Assembly: GCF_019710635.1 (NCBI RefSeq)
Contig: NZ_JAIFZS010000029.1
Span: 62,001-126,000 of the forward strand
Direction: 5' to 3'
DNA length: 64,000 bases
Source of the DNA: Mycolicibacterium xanthum
GTDB taxonomy: Bacteria; Actinomycetota; Actinomycetes; Mycobacteriales; Mycobacteriaceae
Positions within the stretch are counted from its first letter, which is position 1, and every line of letters begins with the position of its first letter. Under the pieces are notes generated by a model. The model worked only from the letters and a program-made list of their open reading frames with translations. It ran no database searches and was not told where the DNA came from. Positions 9,187 through 19,647 of this stretch are shown here, piece by piece. The position numbers were made by a program, and so were the translations under genes.

Positions 9187-10017
9187 ATGGCACCACGAGA
9201 GCCGATACACCTCGGATCGGGCGAGCCGATCCTGCTGTTGCATCCGTTCCTGTGCTCCCAGAACGTCTGGACCGGGGTGGCCGCCCGGCTTGCCGGCGCC
9301 GGCCGCTTCGAGGTGTTCGCCCCGACCATGCTGGGTCACCACGGCGGGCACCGGTCACCGTCCTGGCTGCTGCACACCCAGATGCTGGTCGACGACGTCG
9401 AACGCCGGCTCGACGAGCTGGGCTGGCAGACCGCCCACATCGTCGGCAACTCGCTGGGCGGCTGGGTCGCCTTCGAGCTGGAGCGGCGCGGCCGGGCCCG
9501 CACGCTGACCGCGATCGCCCCGGCGGGCGGCTGGTCGCAGCACTCGCCGGCCAAGTACGAGACCGTGCTGAAGTTCGTGCTGGGCGGGCCGGCACTGATC
9601 GCCGCGCGCCTGCTCGGCCCGCGCATCCTGGACCTGCCGTTCGCCCGCCGGCTGGCCACGCTGCCGGTCAGCGGCCCCGCCGACGGACCGGACGACGCCG
9701 ACCTGCGGGTGCTGGTCGAGGACGCCACCCACTGCCACGCCTACCTGCAACTGCTGGTCAAGACGTTGCGCCTGCCCGGCCTGCTGGAGCTGGCCGGCCT
9801 CGGTGCCCCCACCCAGCTGGTGGTGTGCGAGAAGGACAGGGTGTTCCCCGCCCCGCGCGGGCACCGCTATTTCCTGCACCACATGCCCGACACCGCGCAG
9901 GTGGTGGAGCTCGACGGCGTCGGCCACATCCCGATGCTGGAGGCGCCCGACGTGATCACCGACCTGATCGCCCGGTTCGTCGACGAGCATTCCTCGCCGC
10001 ATCGCGCGATCGGCTGA
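9187..10017 (+). CDS. Alpha/beta hydrolase
   Basis: 276-residue alpha/beta-hydrolase-fold enzyme. The nucleophile elbow is 'GNSLGG' (Ser about residue 94), the acid is probably the Asp in 'CEKDRVFP' and the His is in 'GVGHIPMLEAP'. The oxyanion region is 'LLLHPFLCSQNVW'. No signal peptide is seen. The ATG at 9187 is preferred to an upstream TTG, which would translate the repeat region. It stands alone, divergent from xthA and ahead of the methionine-biosynthesis operon; its substrate is not predictable. Confidence 0.88.
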   Translation: MAPREPIHLGSGEPILLLHPFLCSQNVWTGVAARLAGAGRFEVFAPTMLGHHGGHRSPSWLLHTQMLVDDVERRLDELGWQTAHIVGNSLGGWVAFELERRGRARTLTAIAPAGGWSQHSPAKYETVLKFVLGGPALIAARLLGPRILDLPFARRLATLPVSGPADGPDDADLRVLVEDATHCHAYLQLLVKTLRLPGLLELAGLGAPTQLVVCEKDRVFPAPRGHRYFLHHMPDTAQVVELDGVGHIPMLEAPDVITDLIARFVDEHSSPHRAIG

Positions 10018-10060
10018 GCCGGAACCCGGGCGGGCTCGAGCCCGGGAATCCGCACCGAAT

Positions 10061-10106
10061 GTGAAGTCATCTTCACGCCCGGACGCGAGCGTGAAGGTAG
10101 CTTCAC
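10061..10106. repeat. 46-bp palindromic element, copy A (diverged)
   Basis: GTGAAG-N4-CTTCAC occurs twice, at 10061-10076 and 10091-10106, with the same 30-bp offset as the two better-preserved copies at 42742 and 43723. The arms here are less complementary to each other. It sits after the alpha/beta hydrolase gene and before the metY promoter. Confidence 0.8.
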
Positions 10107-10152
10107 ACCCGCGCGCCGGGAGCTGCTGTTCGGGCCGGTCAGGACGACCCAC

Positions 10153-10182
10153 TGGCACCGTGGCAACCCCGTGCGCTAGGCT
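10153..10182 (+). promoter_or_regulatory. Candidate housekeeping promoter for metY riboswitch transcript
   Basis: TGGCAC (10153-10158) and TAGGCT (10177-10182) are spaced 18 bp and resemble -35 and mycobacterial TANNNT -10 boxes. Transcription would start near 10189, right at the first stem of the SAM-IV aptamer. Confidence 0.45.
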
Positions 10183-10187
10183 TCGAC

Positions 10188-10310
10188 TCGGTCATGAGTG
10201 CCAGCGTCAAGCCCCGGCTTGCTGGCCGGCAACCCTCCAACCGCGGTGGGGTGCCCCGGGTGATGACCAGGTTGAGTAGCCACACCGGCTACGCGGCAAG
10301 CGCGGGTCCG
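10188..10310 (+). promoter_or_regulatory. SAM-IV riboswitch upstream of metY-metX
   Basis: The leader reads GGTCATGAGTGCCAGCGTCA followed by a CCGGCTTGCTGGCCGG helix, CAACCCTCCAACCGCGGTGG and a closing ATGACC. GGTCAT (10190-10195) pairs with ATGACC (10263-10268) to form P1, and the downstream AGGTTGAGTAGCC segment is where the SAM-IV pseudoknot and 3' helix lie. SAM-IV is an actinobacterial S-adenosylmethionine-sensing class typically found ahead of sulfhydrylase genes. Here it precedes the sulfhydrylase/homoserine acetyltransferase operon, so high SAM should reduce its expression. Exact 3' boundary is approximate. Confidence 0.85.
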
Positions 10311-10333
10311 CCGTGAAACGGGCCCCTGAGTAG

Positions 10334-11788
<1,455 letters not shown>

Positions 11789-11798
11789 GGATTGTGAC

Positions 11799-12929
11799 GT
11801 GACAATTGTGGACGTGGTGGCCGACGATCGCTTGACGCTGCCGCCCGAGGGCGAGATCGGCGTCATCGACATCGGCCGGCTCGAACTCGAGAACGGCGCC
11901 GTCATCGACGACGTCTCGATCGCGGTGCAGCGCTGGGGAGAGCTGTCGCCGAACCGGGACAACGTCGTGTTCGTGGCACACGCGCTCACCGGCGACTCGC
12001 ACATCACCGGCCCCGCCGGACCCGACCACCCGACCCCCGGTTGGTGGGACGGCGTGGCCGGGCCCGGGGCGCCGATCGACACCGGCCGCTGGTGCGCGAT
12101 CGCGACGAACGTGCTCGGCGGCTGCCGCGGCTCCACCGGCCCCAGTTCGCCGGCGCCGGACGGCAAGGCGTGGGGTTCACGCTTCCCCGCGGTGTCGATC
12201 CGTGACCAGGTGACCGCCGACGTCGCGGTGCTCGACCGGCTCGGCATCACCGAGATCGCCGCGGTCATCGGCGGGTCGATGGGTGGGGCCAGGGCCCTGG
12301 AGTGGATGCTGATGCACCCGCTCAACGTGCGCGCCGCGCTGGTGCTCGCGGTCGGCGCCCGGGCCACCGCCGACCAGATCGGTACCCAGAGCAGCCAGGT
12401 GGCGGCCATCCAATGCGACCCGAACTGGCGCGGCGGCGACTACTACCACACCGGGCGCGCCCCGGACCTGGGTATGGAGATCGCCCGGCGGTTCGCGCAC
12501 CTGACCTACCGCGGCGAGAACGAGCTCGACGACCGGTTCGCCAACGACGCCCAGACCGGCGAGGACCCGGCGATCGGCGGCCGCTACGCGATTCAGAGCT
12601 ACCTGGAGCATCAGGGCCGTAAGCTGCTGGCCCGCTTCGACGCCGGCACCTACGTCTCGCTCACCGACTCGTTGTCCAGCCACGACGTCGGCCGCGGCCG
12701 CGGCGGTGTCGAGGCCGCGCTGCGCGCCTGCCCGGTGCCCGCGATCGTCGGCGGCATCACCTCCGACCGGCTCTACCCGCTGCGACTGCAGGCCGAGCTG
12801 GCCGAGCTGCTGCCCGGCTGCGACGGCCTGGACGTGGTGGACTCCCAGTACGGCCACGACGGCTTCCTGCTGGAGACCGACGCCGTCGGCAAGCTGATCC
12901 GCCGGACGCTGGACCTCGCCTCCCGGTGA
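11799..12929 (+). CDS. metX: Homoserine O-acetyltransferase
   Basis: 376-residue MetX of the alpha/beta-hydrolase fold, making O-acetylhomoserine from homoserine and acetyl-CoA. Signatures are '[14 protein letters not shown]' (104-117), the nucleophile in '[12 protein letters not shown]' (Ser160) and the catalytic His at about 353 in 'YGHDGFLLE'; the Asp is in 'GITSDRLYP'. Translation starts at GTG 11799 preceded by TGAGGA. It follows metY closely and overlaps the downstream methyltransferase by GTGA, so metY-metX-methyltransferase is one operon. Confidence 0.95.
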   Translation: MTIVDVVADDRLTLPPEGEIGVIDIGRLELENGAVIDDVSIAVQRWGELSPNRDNVVFVAHALTGDSHITGPAGPDHPTPGWWDGVAGPGAPIDTGRWCAIATNVLGGCRGSTGPSSPAPDGKAWGSRFPAVSIRDQVTADVAVLDRLGITEIAAVIGGSMGGARALEWMLMHPLNVRAALVLAVGARATADQIGTQSSQVAAIQCDPNWRGGDYYHTGRAPDLGMEIARRFAHLTYRGENELDDRFANDAQTGEDPAIGGRYAIQSYLEHQGRKLLARFDAGTYVSLTDSLSSHDVGRGRGGVEAALRACPVPAIVGGITSDRLYPLRLQAELAELLPGCDGLDVVDSQYGHDGFLLETDAVGKLIRRTLDLASR

Positions 12930-13657
12930 CCGGCACCCCCGAACAGCGGTCGCGGTCGTTCGGAGCCGAGGCCGCGGCCTACGAGCGCGGGCGCCCGTCG
13001 TATCCGCCGGAGGCGATCGACTGGCTGCTGCCCGACGGCGTGCTCGACGTCCTGGACCTCGGCGCCGGCACCGGCAAGCTGACCACCCGGCTGGTGGAGC
13101 GCGGCCTGGACGTCGTCGCCGTCGACCCGATCCCGGAGATGCTCGAGTTGCTCAGCGGCTCGCTGCCCGACACCCCGGCGCTGCTGGGCACCGCCGAGGA
13201 GATCCCGCTGCCCGACGACAGCGTGGACGCGGTGCTGGTGGCCCAGGCCTGGCACTGGTTCGACCCGGTGCGCGCCGTCGAGGAGGTGGCCCGGGTGCTG
13301 CGGCCCGGCGGCCGGCTCGGGCTGGTGTGGAACAACCGCGACGAACGGCTCGGGTGGGTCAAGGACCTGGGCCGCATCATCGGCCACGAGGTCGACCCGT
13401 TCAGCCAGACGGTCGACCTGCCGTCGCCGTTCGCCGACCCCGAACACCACCGGGTGGAGTGGACCAGCTACCTGACCCCGCAGGCGCTGATCGACCTGGT
13501 GGCCTCGCGCAGCTACTGCATCACCTCCCCGGAGCGGGTGCGCACCCGCACGCTGGAGCAGGTGCGCGACCTGTTGGCGACCCACCCGGCGTTGGCCAAC
13601 TCCTCGGGGCTGGCGCTGCCCTACGTGACGGTCTGCATCCGCGCCACGTTGGGTTAG
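12926..13657 (+). CDS. Class I SAM-dependent methyltransferase (Rv3342-like)
   Basis: 243-residue small-molecule-type methyltransferase. Motif I is '[12 protein letters not shown]' (about 36-47), the acidic motif II is '[10 protein letters not shown]' and motif III is '[10 protein letters not shown]'. A GTG start at 12926 overlaps the metX stop by four bases. Cotranscription with methionine genes links it loosely to SAM supply, but the acceptor is unknown. The same gene order is known in M. tuberculosis. The C-terminus lies next to a pair of 23-bp repeats. Confidence 0.9.
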   Translation: MTGTPEQRSRSFGAEAAAYERGRPSYPPEAIDWLLPDGVLDVLDLGAGTGKLTTRLVERGLDVVAVDPIPEMLELLSGSLPDTPALLGTAEEIPLPDDSVDAVLVAQAWHWFDPVRAVEEVARVLRPGGRLGLVWNNRDERLGWVKDLGRIIGHEVDPFSQTVDLPSPFADPEHHRVEWTSYLTPQALIDLVASRSYCITSPERVRTRTLEQVRDLLATHPALANSSGLALPYVTVCIRATLG

Positions 13658-13664
13658 CCGCGCG

Positions 13665-13716
13665 CGAGCGTGCTCCCGCGGTCGCGCCGAGCGTGCTCCC
13701 GCGGTCGCGCCGAGCG
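13665..13716. repeat. Tandem 23-bp repeats between convergent genes
   Basis: CGAGCGTGCTCCCGCGGTCG plus three bases is repeated at 13665-13687 and 13688-13710, with a third partial CGAGCG at 13711. CCCGCG and CGCGGG within it can pair. It lies between the convergent methyltransferase and DUF3017 genes and may act as a bidirectional terminator. Confidence 0.75.
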
Positions 13717-13746
13717 CGGGTGCGCGACAAGTCGCGGGCAGTGTGG

Positions 13747-14037
13747 CTAGCTGGTCCCGAGCGGGTCGATGGTCCAGGCGATGTAGAGCATCGCGGCGCT
13801 CACCGACGCCGTCGTGAGCACGTCGATCGTGCGGGTGCGCACCGCCAGCAGCCCGACCCGCTCCTCGGGCAGCGACAGCCGCAGGGCCGAGGCGGCCCCG
13901 ACACCGATGGCCATGATCAGCGCGCCGCGCCGCCAGTAGCCCAGCGCCACCAGCCCGAACGCGGCGACCAGGAACAGGCCCACCAGCAGAATCGGCCACT
14001 GGCGCACCATCTTGCGGGTGAACTCCCTGACGGTCAC
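13747..14037 (-). CDS. DUF3017 membrane protein (Rv3355c-like)
   Basis: 96-residue small integral membrane protein with three hydrophobic segments: '[20 protein letters not shown]', '[19 protein letters not shown]' and '[19 protein letters not shown]'. Start is GTG at 14037 overlapping the folD stop by four bases (GTGA), so it is translationally coupled to folD. The family is restricted to actinobacteria and has no known function. The folD-DUF3017 pairing is conserved in mycobacteria. Confidence 0.88.
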   Translation of the reverse strand: MTVREFTRKMVRQWPILLVGLFLVAAFGLVALGYWRRGALIMAIGVGAASALRLSLPEERVGLLAVRTRTIDVLTTASVSAAMLYIAWTIDPLGTS

Positions 14038-14900
14038 GAGGCCGCGGCGGCCTCGACGCGCTCGACGACGTTGGTCAGCAGAAACGCCCTGGTCAACGGT
14101 CCGACACCACCCGGGTTCGGGGACACGTGTCCGGCCACGTCCCACACGTCGGGCGCCACGTCGCCGACCAGCTTGCCGGCGTCGTCGCGGCTGACCCCCA
14201 CATCGACCACGGCGGCGCCCTCACGCACCATCTCCGCGGTCACCATGTGCGGCACGCCGGCGGCGGCGACGACGATGTCGGCCTGCCTGGTGAGCTGGGG
14301 CAGATCCCGGGTGCCGGTGTGGCACAGCGTGACGGTCGCGTTCTCCGAGCGGCGGGTCAGCAGCAGCCCCAGCGGGCGGCCCACGGTGACCCCGCGGCCG
14401 ATCACCACGACGTGCGCGCCGGCGATCTCGACCTGATACCGGCGCAGCAGGTGCACGATGCCGCGCGGCGTGCACGGCAGCGGGGCGGGCTCGTTGAGCA
14501 CCAACCGGCCCAGGTTCATCGGGTGCAGGCCGTCGGCGTCCTTGCCCGGGTCGACGCGCTCCAGCGCGGCGTTCTCGTCGAGGTGCCGCGGCAGCGGCAA
14601 CTGCACGATGTAGCCGGTGCACTCCGGGTTGGCGTTGAGCTCGTCGAGCACCTCGTCGAGCGCGGCCCGGCTGATGTCGGCGGGCAGATCACGGCGGATC
14701 GACTTGATGCCGACCTTCGCGCAGTCGGCGTGCTTGCCGCGCACGTAGGCCTGCGACCCGGGGTCGTCGCCGACCAGCACGGTACCCAGTCCGGGCGTCC
14801 GGCCCGCCGCCGCCAGTGCCGCGACCCGCGCGGTCAGGTCGACGAAGATCTCGTCGCGCGTTGCCTTGCCGTCCAAAGTGATCGCACCCACGGCAGCCAT
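14034..14900 (-). CDS. folD: Bifunctional methylene-THF dehydrogenase/cyclohydrolase
   Basis: About 288 residues. FolD interconverts methylene-, methenyl- and formyl-tetrahydrofolate. It shows '[20 protein letters not shown]' with the catalytic Tyr/Lys pair, '[11 protein letters not shown]', the 'DADGLHP' loop and the cofactor motif '[18 protein letters not shown]'; '[10 protein letters not shown]' closes the substrate site. ATG at 14900 is used; GTG at 14891 ('[14 protein letters not shown]') fits the M. tuberculosis N-terminus and is an equal alternative. It is divergent from the flavin oxidoreductase with only 29 bp between, so promoters overlap. One-carbon supply fits with the neighbouring methionine operon. 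Confidence 0.95.
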   Translation of the reverse strand: MAAVGAITLDGKATRDEIFVDLTARVAALAAAGRTPGLGTVLVGDDPGSQAYVRGKHADCAKVGIKSIRRDLPADISRAALDEVLDELNANPECTGYIVQLPLPRHLDENAALERVDPGKDADGLHPMNLGRLVLNEPAPLPCTPRGIVHLLRRYQVEIAGAHVVVIGRGVTVGRPLGLLLTRRSENATVTLCHTGTRDLPQLTRQADIVVAAAGVPHMVTAEMVREGAAVVDVGVSRDDAGKLVGDVAPDVWDVAGHVSPNPGGVGPLTRAFLLTNVVERVEAAAAS

Positions 14901-14929
14901 TCTGACAGGAGGCGTGGCAAGCTCCAGAC

Positions 14930-16141
14930 ATGACAGTCCCACATGATGTGTTCACTGCAGCGAAGCTGGGCCCGGTCACGCTGCGCAACCGCATCATCAA
15001 GGCCGCCACCTTCGAGGCGTCCACGCCCGAGGCGCTGGTCACCGACGACCTGATCACCTACCACCGGCTGCCCGCGGCGGGCGGGGTCGGCATGACGACG
15101 GTCGCCTACCTGGCGGTTTCCCCCGGCGGCCGCACCGAGGGCAAGCAGATCTACTGGCGGCCCGCGGCGATCCCGGGCCTGCGGCGGCTCACCGACGCTA
15201 TCCACGCCGAGGGCGCGGCGATCAGCGCGCAGATCGGCCACGCCGGCCCGGTGGCCAACGCCCGGTCCAACAAGGCGACCGCGCTGGCCCCGGTCCGGTT
15301 CTTCAACCCGTTGGCGATGCGCTTCGCCCGCAGGGCCACCCGCGACGACATCGACGACGTGATCGAGGCGCACGCCGCGGCGGCCCGCTTCGCCATCGAC
15401 GCCGGGTTCGACGCCGTCGAGGTCCATCTGGGCCACAACTATTTCGCCAGCGCGTTCCTCTCACCGCTGATCAACCGCCGCACCGACGAGTTCGGCGGGT
15501 CGCTGGAGAACCGGGCGAAGGTGGCCCGCGGCATGGTGCGGGCGGTGCGCCGTGCCGTCGAGAAGGCCGCCGGGAAGGCCGGCAACCCGATCGCGGTGAC
15601 CGCCAAGCTGAACATGGCCGACGGGGTGCGCGGCGGTATCTCCACCGAGGAGGCGCTGCAGACCGCGAAGTGGCTCGAGGAGGACGGCGGCCTGGACGCC
15701 ATCGAGCTCACCGCGGGAAGCTCGCTGGTCAACCCGATGTACCTGTTCCGCGGCACGGCACCGATCAAGGAGTTCGCCGGGGCCTTCAAGCCGCCGCTGC
15801 GCTGGGGCATCCGGATGACCGGCAAGAAGTTCCTCCGCGAGTACCCGTACCGCGAGGCCTACCTGCTGCGCGACGCCAAACTGTTCCGTGCCGAGTTGTC
15901 GCTGCCGCTGATCCTGCTCGGCGGCATCACCAACCGCGAGACCATGGACCTGGCGATGGCCGAGGGCTTCGACTTCGTCGCGATGGGTCGCGCGCTGCTC
16001 GCCGAGCCCGACCTGGTCAACCGGATCCAGGCCGACGGGGCGACCCGTTCGCTGTGCACGCACTGCAACGAGTGCATGGCCACCATCTACAGCCATACCC
16101 ACTGTGTCGTCACGGGGTCACCGGTCAGCTCGCCGGGATGA
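14930..16141 (+). CDS. NADH:flavin oxidoreductase, Old Yellow Enzyme family
   Basis: 403-residue FMN-binding TIM-barrel oxidoreductase (Rv3359-like). Visible signatures: '[17 protein letters not shown]' at the N-terminus, 'AQIGHAGP' (substrate-binding His), '[20 protein letters not shown]', '[10 protein letters not shown]' and '[14 protein letters not shown]' (FMN phosphate). A Cys cluster near the end, '[17 protein letters not shown]', resembles the Fe-S-binding region of 2,4-dienoyl-CoA reductase-like members but has no long C-terminal domain. It probably reduces an activated alkene. Its 3' end overlaps the convergent TetR gene by 17 bp. Confidence 0.88.
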   Translation: MTVPHDVFTAAKLGPVTLRNRIIKAATFEASTPEALVTDDLITYHRLPAAGGVGMTTVAYLAVSPGGRTEGKQIYWRPAAIPGLRRLTDAIHAEGAAISAQIGHAGPVANARSNKATALAPVRFFNPLAMRFARRATRDDIDDVIEAHAAAARFAIDAGFDAVEVHLGHNYFASAFLSPLINRRTDEFGGSLENRAKVARGMVRAVRRAVEKAAGKAGNPIAVTAKLNMADGVRGGISTEEALQTAKWLEEDGGLDAIELTAGSSLVNPMYLFRGTAPIKEFAGAFKPPLRWGIRMTGKKFLREYPYREAYLLRDAKLFRAELSLPLILLGGITNRETMDLAMAEGFDFVAMGRALLAEPDLVNRIQADGATRSLCTHCNECMATIYSHTHCVVTGSPVSSPG

Positions 16142-16688
16142 GCGCCCGGGCGCAGTCGACGACGATGGCGTCGGCGCCGGCCGGAATCGCCTGACCTGCC
16201 CGCAGATGCCGCCGGACGACCGCGTATGGCACGTCGAGCAATGCGGCGCTGCGCCGGCCGGCGTCGTCGGGGATCCCGGCGAGCGCCGTTCTCAGCCTGC
16301 GCTGCAGGCTTTTCCGCCGGCGGCTGATCGGCTCGGGCCAGTCAGCGAGGTCCAGCGCGTCCGGCCCGGCGAGCAGCACCTGCGCCGCCACCGGGTTCTC
16401 CCGGCACCACGTCACGACGTGCAGCGCGCCGGCGACGCACCGCTGCTGGGGCTCCTCGGCGCTGGCCAGCGCCTCCACCAGCCCCTGCTGGAACTGCTCC
16501 TCGGTGCGCACCCAGAGTTCGCCGCACAACGCCGACCGCGTCGGGAACCGGTGGTAGACCGAGCCACTCGGCGCACCGGTGGCACGCGCGACCGCGGACA
16601 TCGTGACCGCGGCGGGCCCGTCGGCGGCCAGTAGGTCGGCAGCGGCGTCGAGCAACACATCGACGGTGTATCGGGCGGGCCGCGGCAT
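16125..16688 (-). CDS. TetR/AcrR family transcriptional regulator
   Basis: 187 residues with an N-terminal TetR helix-turn-helix ('ARYTVDVLLDAAADLLAAD', then 'SAVARATGAPSGSVYHRF') and a helical ligand domain ending '[10 protein letters not shown]'. It points away from the FHA-ABC exporter gene and overlaps the OYE gene at the 3' side. Divergent or adjacent genes are the usual targets; regulation of either is inference. Confidence 0.88.
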   Translation of the reverse strand: MPRPARYTVDVLLDAAADLLAADGPAAVTMSAVARATGAPSGSVYHRFPTRSALCGELWVRTEEQFQQGLVEALASAEEPQQRCVAGALHVVTWCRENPVAAQVLLAGPDALDLADWPEPISRRRKSLQRRLRTALAGIPDDAGRRSAALLDVPYAVVRRHLRAGQAIPAGADAIVVDCARALIPAS

Positions 16689-16992
16689 TGCTCCACCCTA
16701 AAGTAGCGAACACCCTCTAATATCCCGTCAGGCCCCGCGCGACAGCATGATTGCCGTCACACGGCGCTATTCGACTTCCTCGCAGCCGATCTCGCCGCCT
16801 GGGGTGCGGGCGGGGTGCGCGACGCGCCCGCGGCACCCCGGCGGAGCCCCGCGCGGCCGACCGGGCGCCCGACGGGTGCCTATCGTGCGGGGACGGTCCC
16901 GCGGGGCCGAGCGGTCCCGGCGGCGGGTCGGTGGGCGCGCGGACGCCGTGGCACGGCCTCCGCCCGGACCGGTACCGATAGCATGGCTCGCG
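16689..16992. other. 304-bp GC-rich gap without a gene
   Basis: The interval separates the TetR start from the FHA-ABC start. Near the TetR start there is AT-richer sequence (TAAAGTAGCGAACACCC then TCTAATAT) that probably holds promoters. The rest is very GC-rich with CGGG/CCCG runs; no convincing gene, RNA or repeat is seen. Confidence 0.5.
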
Positions 16993-19632
16993 ATGAGCCG
17001 ACCTGCACCCCCTACGCTCACCGTTCGCCATGACGGTTCCGCGCGCTCCTTCGCGCCGGGCAACGACGTCGTCGTCGGCCGCGACCTGCGCGCCGACGTG
17101 CGCATCGCCCACCCGCTGATCTCGCGTGCCCACCTGGTGCTGCGTTTCGATCAGGGCCGATGGATCGCCATCGACAACGGCAGCCTCAACGGCATGTTCA
17201 TCAACGGTCACCGGGTGCCGGCCGCCGACCTGGCCGACGGGATGCAGATCCACCTCGGCAATCCGGACGGGCCGCTGCTGGCCTTCGAGGTCGGCCGCCA
17301 CCAGGGCGCTGCGGGCCGCCCCCCGTCGACCACGTCGATCCCGGTGACCCAGCGGCCCAGCACCACCTGGCCCAACCAGCCACCGCCACCGGTGAGCCAG
17401 CCGCCATTCCCCCCACAGCCCTACCAGACCGGACCGCGCCCGCATGCCGGCGCACCCGGCGCCCCACCGCCACCGGCACCACCCCCACCACCGGCACCGG
17501 CCCCACCACCACCGCCGGCACCGGCCCCGCCGCCGCCGTCCAGGCCGATCTCCGCCCACCAGCCCATCTCCTCCCCCGCGATGGAGTCGGTGACGGTGAT
17601 GGGCCCGGCCGCCGCACCGCGGTCCGGCGACGGAAACCTGGCCACGAGCATGCTCAAGATCCTGCGGCCGGGCCGGCCGCAGGAGGCCCCCGCGGGTTCG
17701 ATCCGGATCGGCCGCGCGGGCGACAACGACATCGTCATTCCCGACGTGCTGGCCTCGCGTCACCACGCCACGCTGATCCCGGCCACCGACGGCACCGCCG
17801 AGATCCGCGACAACCGCAGCATCAACGGCACCTTCGTCAACGGCGCCCGGGTGGACACCGCCGTGCTCGGCGAGGGCGACACCGTCACGATCGGCAACGT
17901 AGACCTGGTCTTCCGCGGCGGCACCCTGGTCCGGCGCACCGAGACCGCCGCGGCCACCGCCACCGGCGGCCTGGACGTGCACAGCGTCACCTGGACCATC
18001 GAGAACAACAAGACGCTGCTGGACAACATCTCGATCGCGGCGCGCCCCGGCACGCTGACCGCCGTGATCGGCCCGTCCGGTGCGGGCAAGTCGACGTTCG
18101 CGCGCCTGGTGGCCGGCTACACCCACCCGACCACCGGCACCGTCAGCTTCGAGGGCCACAACGTCCACGCCGAGTACGCCTCGCTGCGGTCCCGGATCGG
18201 GATGGTCCCGCAGGACGATGTGGTGCACGGTCAGCTGACCGTGAACCAGGCGCTGATGTATGCCGCGGAGCTGCGGCTGCCCCCGGACACCACGAAGGAG
18301 GACCGGGCCCAGGTCGTGGCCCAGGTCCTCGAAGAGCTCGAGATGACCCAGCACGCGGACACCCGGGTGGACAAGCTGTCCGGCGGCCAGCGCAAGCGCG
18401 CCTCGGTGGCGCTGGAGCTGCTGACCGGGCCGTCGCTGCTGATCCTCGACGAACCCACCTCCGGCCTGGATCCCGCGCTGGACCGGCAGGTGATGACGAT
18501 GCTGCGCCAGCTCGCCGACGCCGGCCGCGTGGTGCTCGTCGTCACCCACTCGCTGACCTACCTGGACGTCTGCGACGAGGTGCTGCTGCTGGCTCCCGGC
18601 GGCAAGACCGCGTTCTACGGGCCGCCCGGCCAGATCGGGCCGTCGATGGGCACCACCAACTGGGCCGACATCTTCAGCCACGTGGCCGGGGATCCGGAGG
18701 CCGCTCAACAGCGCTACCTGGCCCAGCACGGTCCGCCGCCCCCCGCGCCGGCCACACTCTCGCCGTCCGACCTCGGCACACCGACCCGGACCAGCCTGCG
18801 CCGCCAGCTGTCGACGATCGCGCGGCGCCAGATCCGGTTGGTGGTGTCCGACCGCGGCTACTTCGGCTTCCTGATGATGCTGCCGTTCATCATGGGCGTG
18901 CTGTCCCTGTCGGTACCCGGCGATGTGGGCTTCGGTGTGCCGGTGCCGGCCACCCAGGGTGGCGCCGCCCCGAACGAACCCGGCCAGATCCTGGTGATGC
19001 TCAACGTCGGCGCCATCTTCATGGGGACCGCGCTGACCATCCGCGCGCTGATCGGTGAACGTGCCATCTTCCGGCGCGAGCAGGCGGTGGGCCTGTCCAC
19101 GACGGCCTATCTGATGGCCAAGGTGTTCGTCTTCACCGCGTTCGCGATCATCCAGTCGTTGATCGTGACCACGATCGCGATCCTGGGAAAGGGCTGGGGT
19201 CCGGGCGCGGTCGACCGCGGCGCGGTGATCGGCAACCGCAGCGTGGAGTTGTTCGTCGACATCGCGGTGACGTGCGTGGCCGCGGCCATGGTCGGCCTGG
19301 CGCTCTCGGCGCTGGCCCGGTCCAACGAGCAGATCATGCCGCTGCTGGTGGTGGCGATCATGAGCCAGCTGGTGTTCTCCGGCGGCATGATCCCGGTGAC
19401 CGACCGCATCGTGCTCGACCAGCTGTCCTGGGCGACGCCGGCGCGGTGGGGCTTCGCGGCGTCGGCATCGACGGTCGATCTGATCAGGCTGGCGCCCGGC
19501 CCGTTGACGCCCGATGACCGGCACTGGGAGCACACCTCCGCGGCCTGGCTGTTCGACATGGCGATGCTGGCCCTGATCAGCGTGGTGTACGTCAGCTTCG
19601 TGCGGTGGCGGATCAGGCTCAAGGCCGCCTGA
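16993..19632 (+). CDS. FHA-domain ABC exporter (Rv1747-like), fused ATPase and permease
   Basis: 879-residue half-transporter. Order: FHA domain 1 (about 10-95, 'VVGRDLRADVRIAHPLISRAH'), a Pro/Ala-rich linker (about 125-195), FHA domain 2 (about 230-310, 'IGRAGDNDIVIPDVLASRHH'), ABC ATPase with Walker A 'GPSGAGKS' at 360-367, signature 'LSGGQ' at 462-466 and Walker B 'LLILDEPTSGLD' near 482-493, then six membrane segments from about 626. In M. tuberculosis the FHA domains of Rv1747 dock phosphothreonines made by PknF and the transporter exports a cell-wall glycolipid such as PIM (family knowledge). ATG at 16993 starts just ahead of FHA1. A TetR-like gene follows 15 bp later. Confidence 0.92.
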   Translation: MSRPAPPTLTVRHDGSARSFAPGNDVVVGRDLRADVRIAHPLISRAHLVLRFDQGRWIAIDNGSLNGMFINGHRVPAADLADGMQIHLGNPDGPLLAFEVGRHQGAAGRPPSTTSIPVTQRPSTTWPNQPPPPVSQPPFPPQPYQTGPRPHAGAPGAPPPPAPPPPPAPAPPPPPAPAPPPPSRPISAHQPISSPAMESVTVMGPAAAPRSGDGNLATSMLKILRPGRPQEAPAGSIRIGRAGDNDIVIPDVLASRHHATLIPATDGTAEIRDNRSINGTFVNGARVDTAVLGEGDTVTIGNVDLVFRGGTLVRRTETAAATATGGLDVHSVTWTIENNKTLLDNISIAARPGTLTAVIGPSGAGKSTFARLVAGYTHPTTGTVSFEGHNVHAEYASLRSRIGMVPQDDVVHGQLTVNQALMYAAELRLPPDTTKEDRAQVVAQVLEELEMTQHADTRVDKLSGGQRKRASVALELLTGPSLLILDEPTSGLDPALDRQVMTMLRQLADAGRVVLVVTHSLTYLDVCDEVLLLAPGGKTAFYGPPGQIGPSMGTTNWADIFSHVAGDPEAAQQRYLAQHGPPPPAPATLSPSDLGTPTRTSLRRQLSTIARRQIRLVVSDRGYFGFLMMLPFIMGVLSLSVPGDVGFGVPVPATQGGAAPNEPGQILVMLNVGAIFMGTALTIRALIGERAIFRREQAVGLSTTAYLMAKVFVFTAFAIIQSLIVTTIAILGKGWGPGAVDRGAVIGNRSVELFVDIAVTCVAAAMVGLALSALARSNEQIMPLLVVAIMSQLVFSGGMIPVTDRIVLDQLSWATPARWGFAASASTVDLIRLAPGPLTPDDRHWEHTSAAWLFDMAMLALISVVYVSFVRWRIRLKAA

Positions 19633-19647
19633 GGTCAGGAGGACACC

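Noticed and set aside
17380..17545. CCACCGCCACCGG-type tandem repeats considered as a CRISPR or VNTR
   Set aside because: They encode the Pro/Ala-rich linker of the FHA-ABC protein, with no spacer structure.
16717..19533. Very long open frame on the reverse strand opposite the FHA-ABC exporter
   Set aside because: Its predicted product is Arg/His/Gly-rich low complexity, as expected from the complement of a high-GC gene. The forward strand encodes a clear two-FHA ABC transporter.
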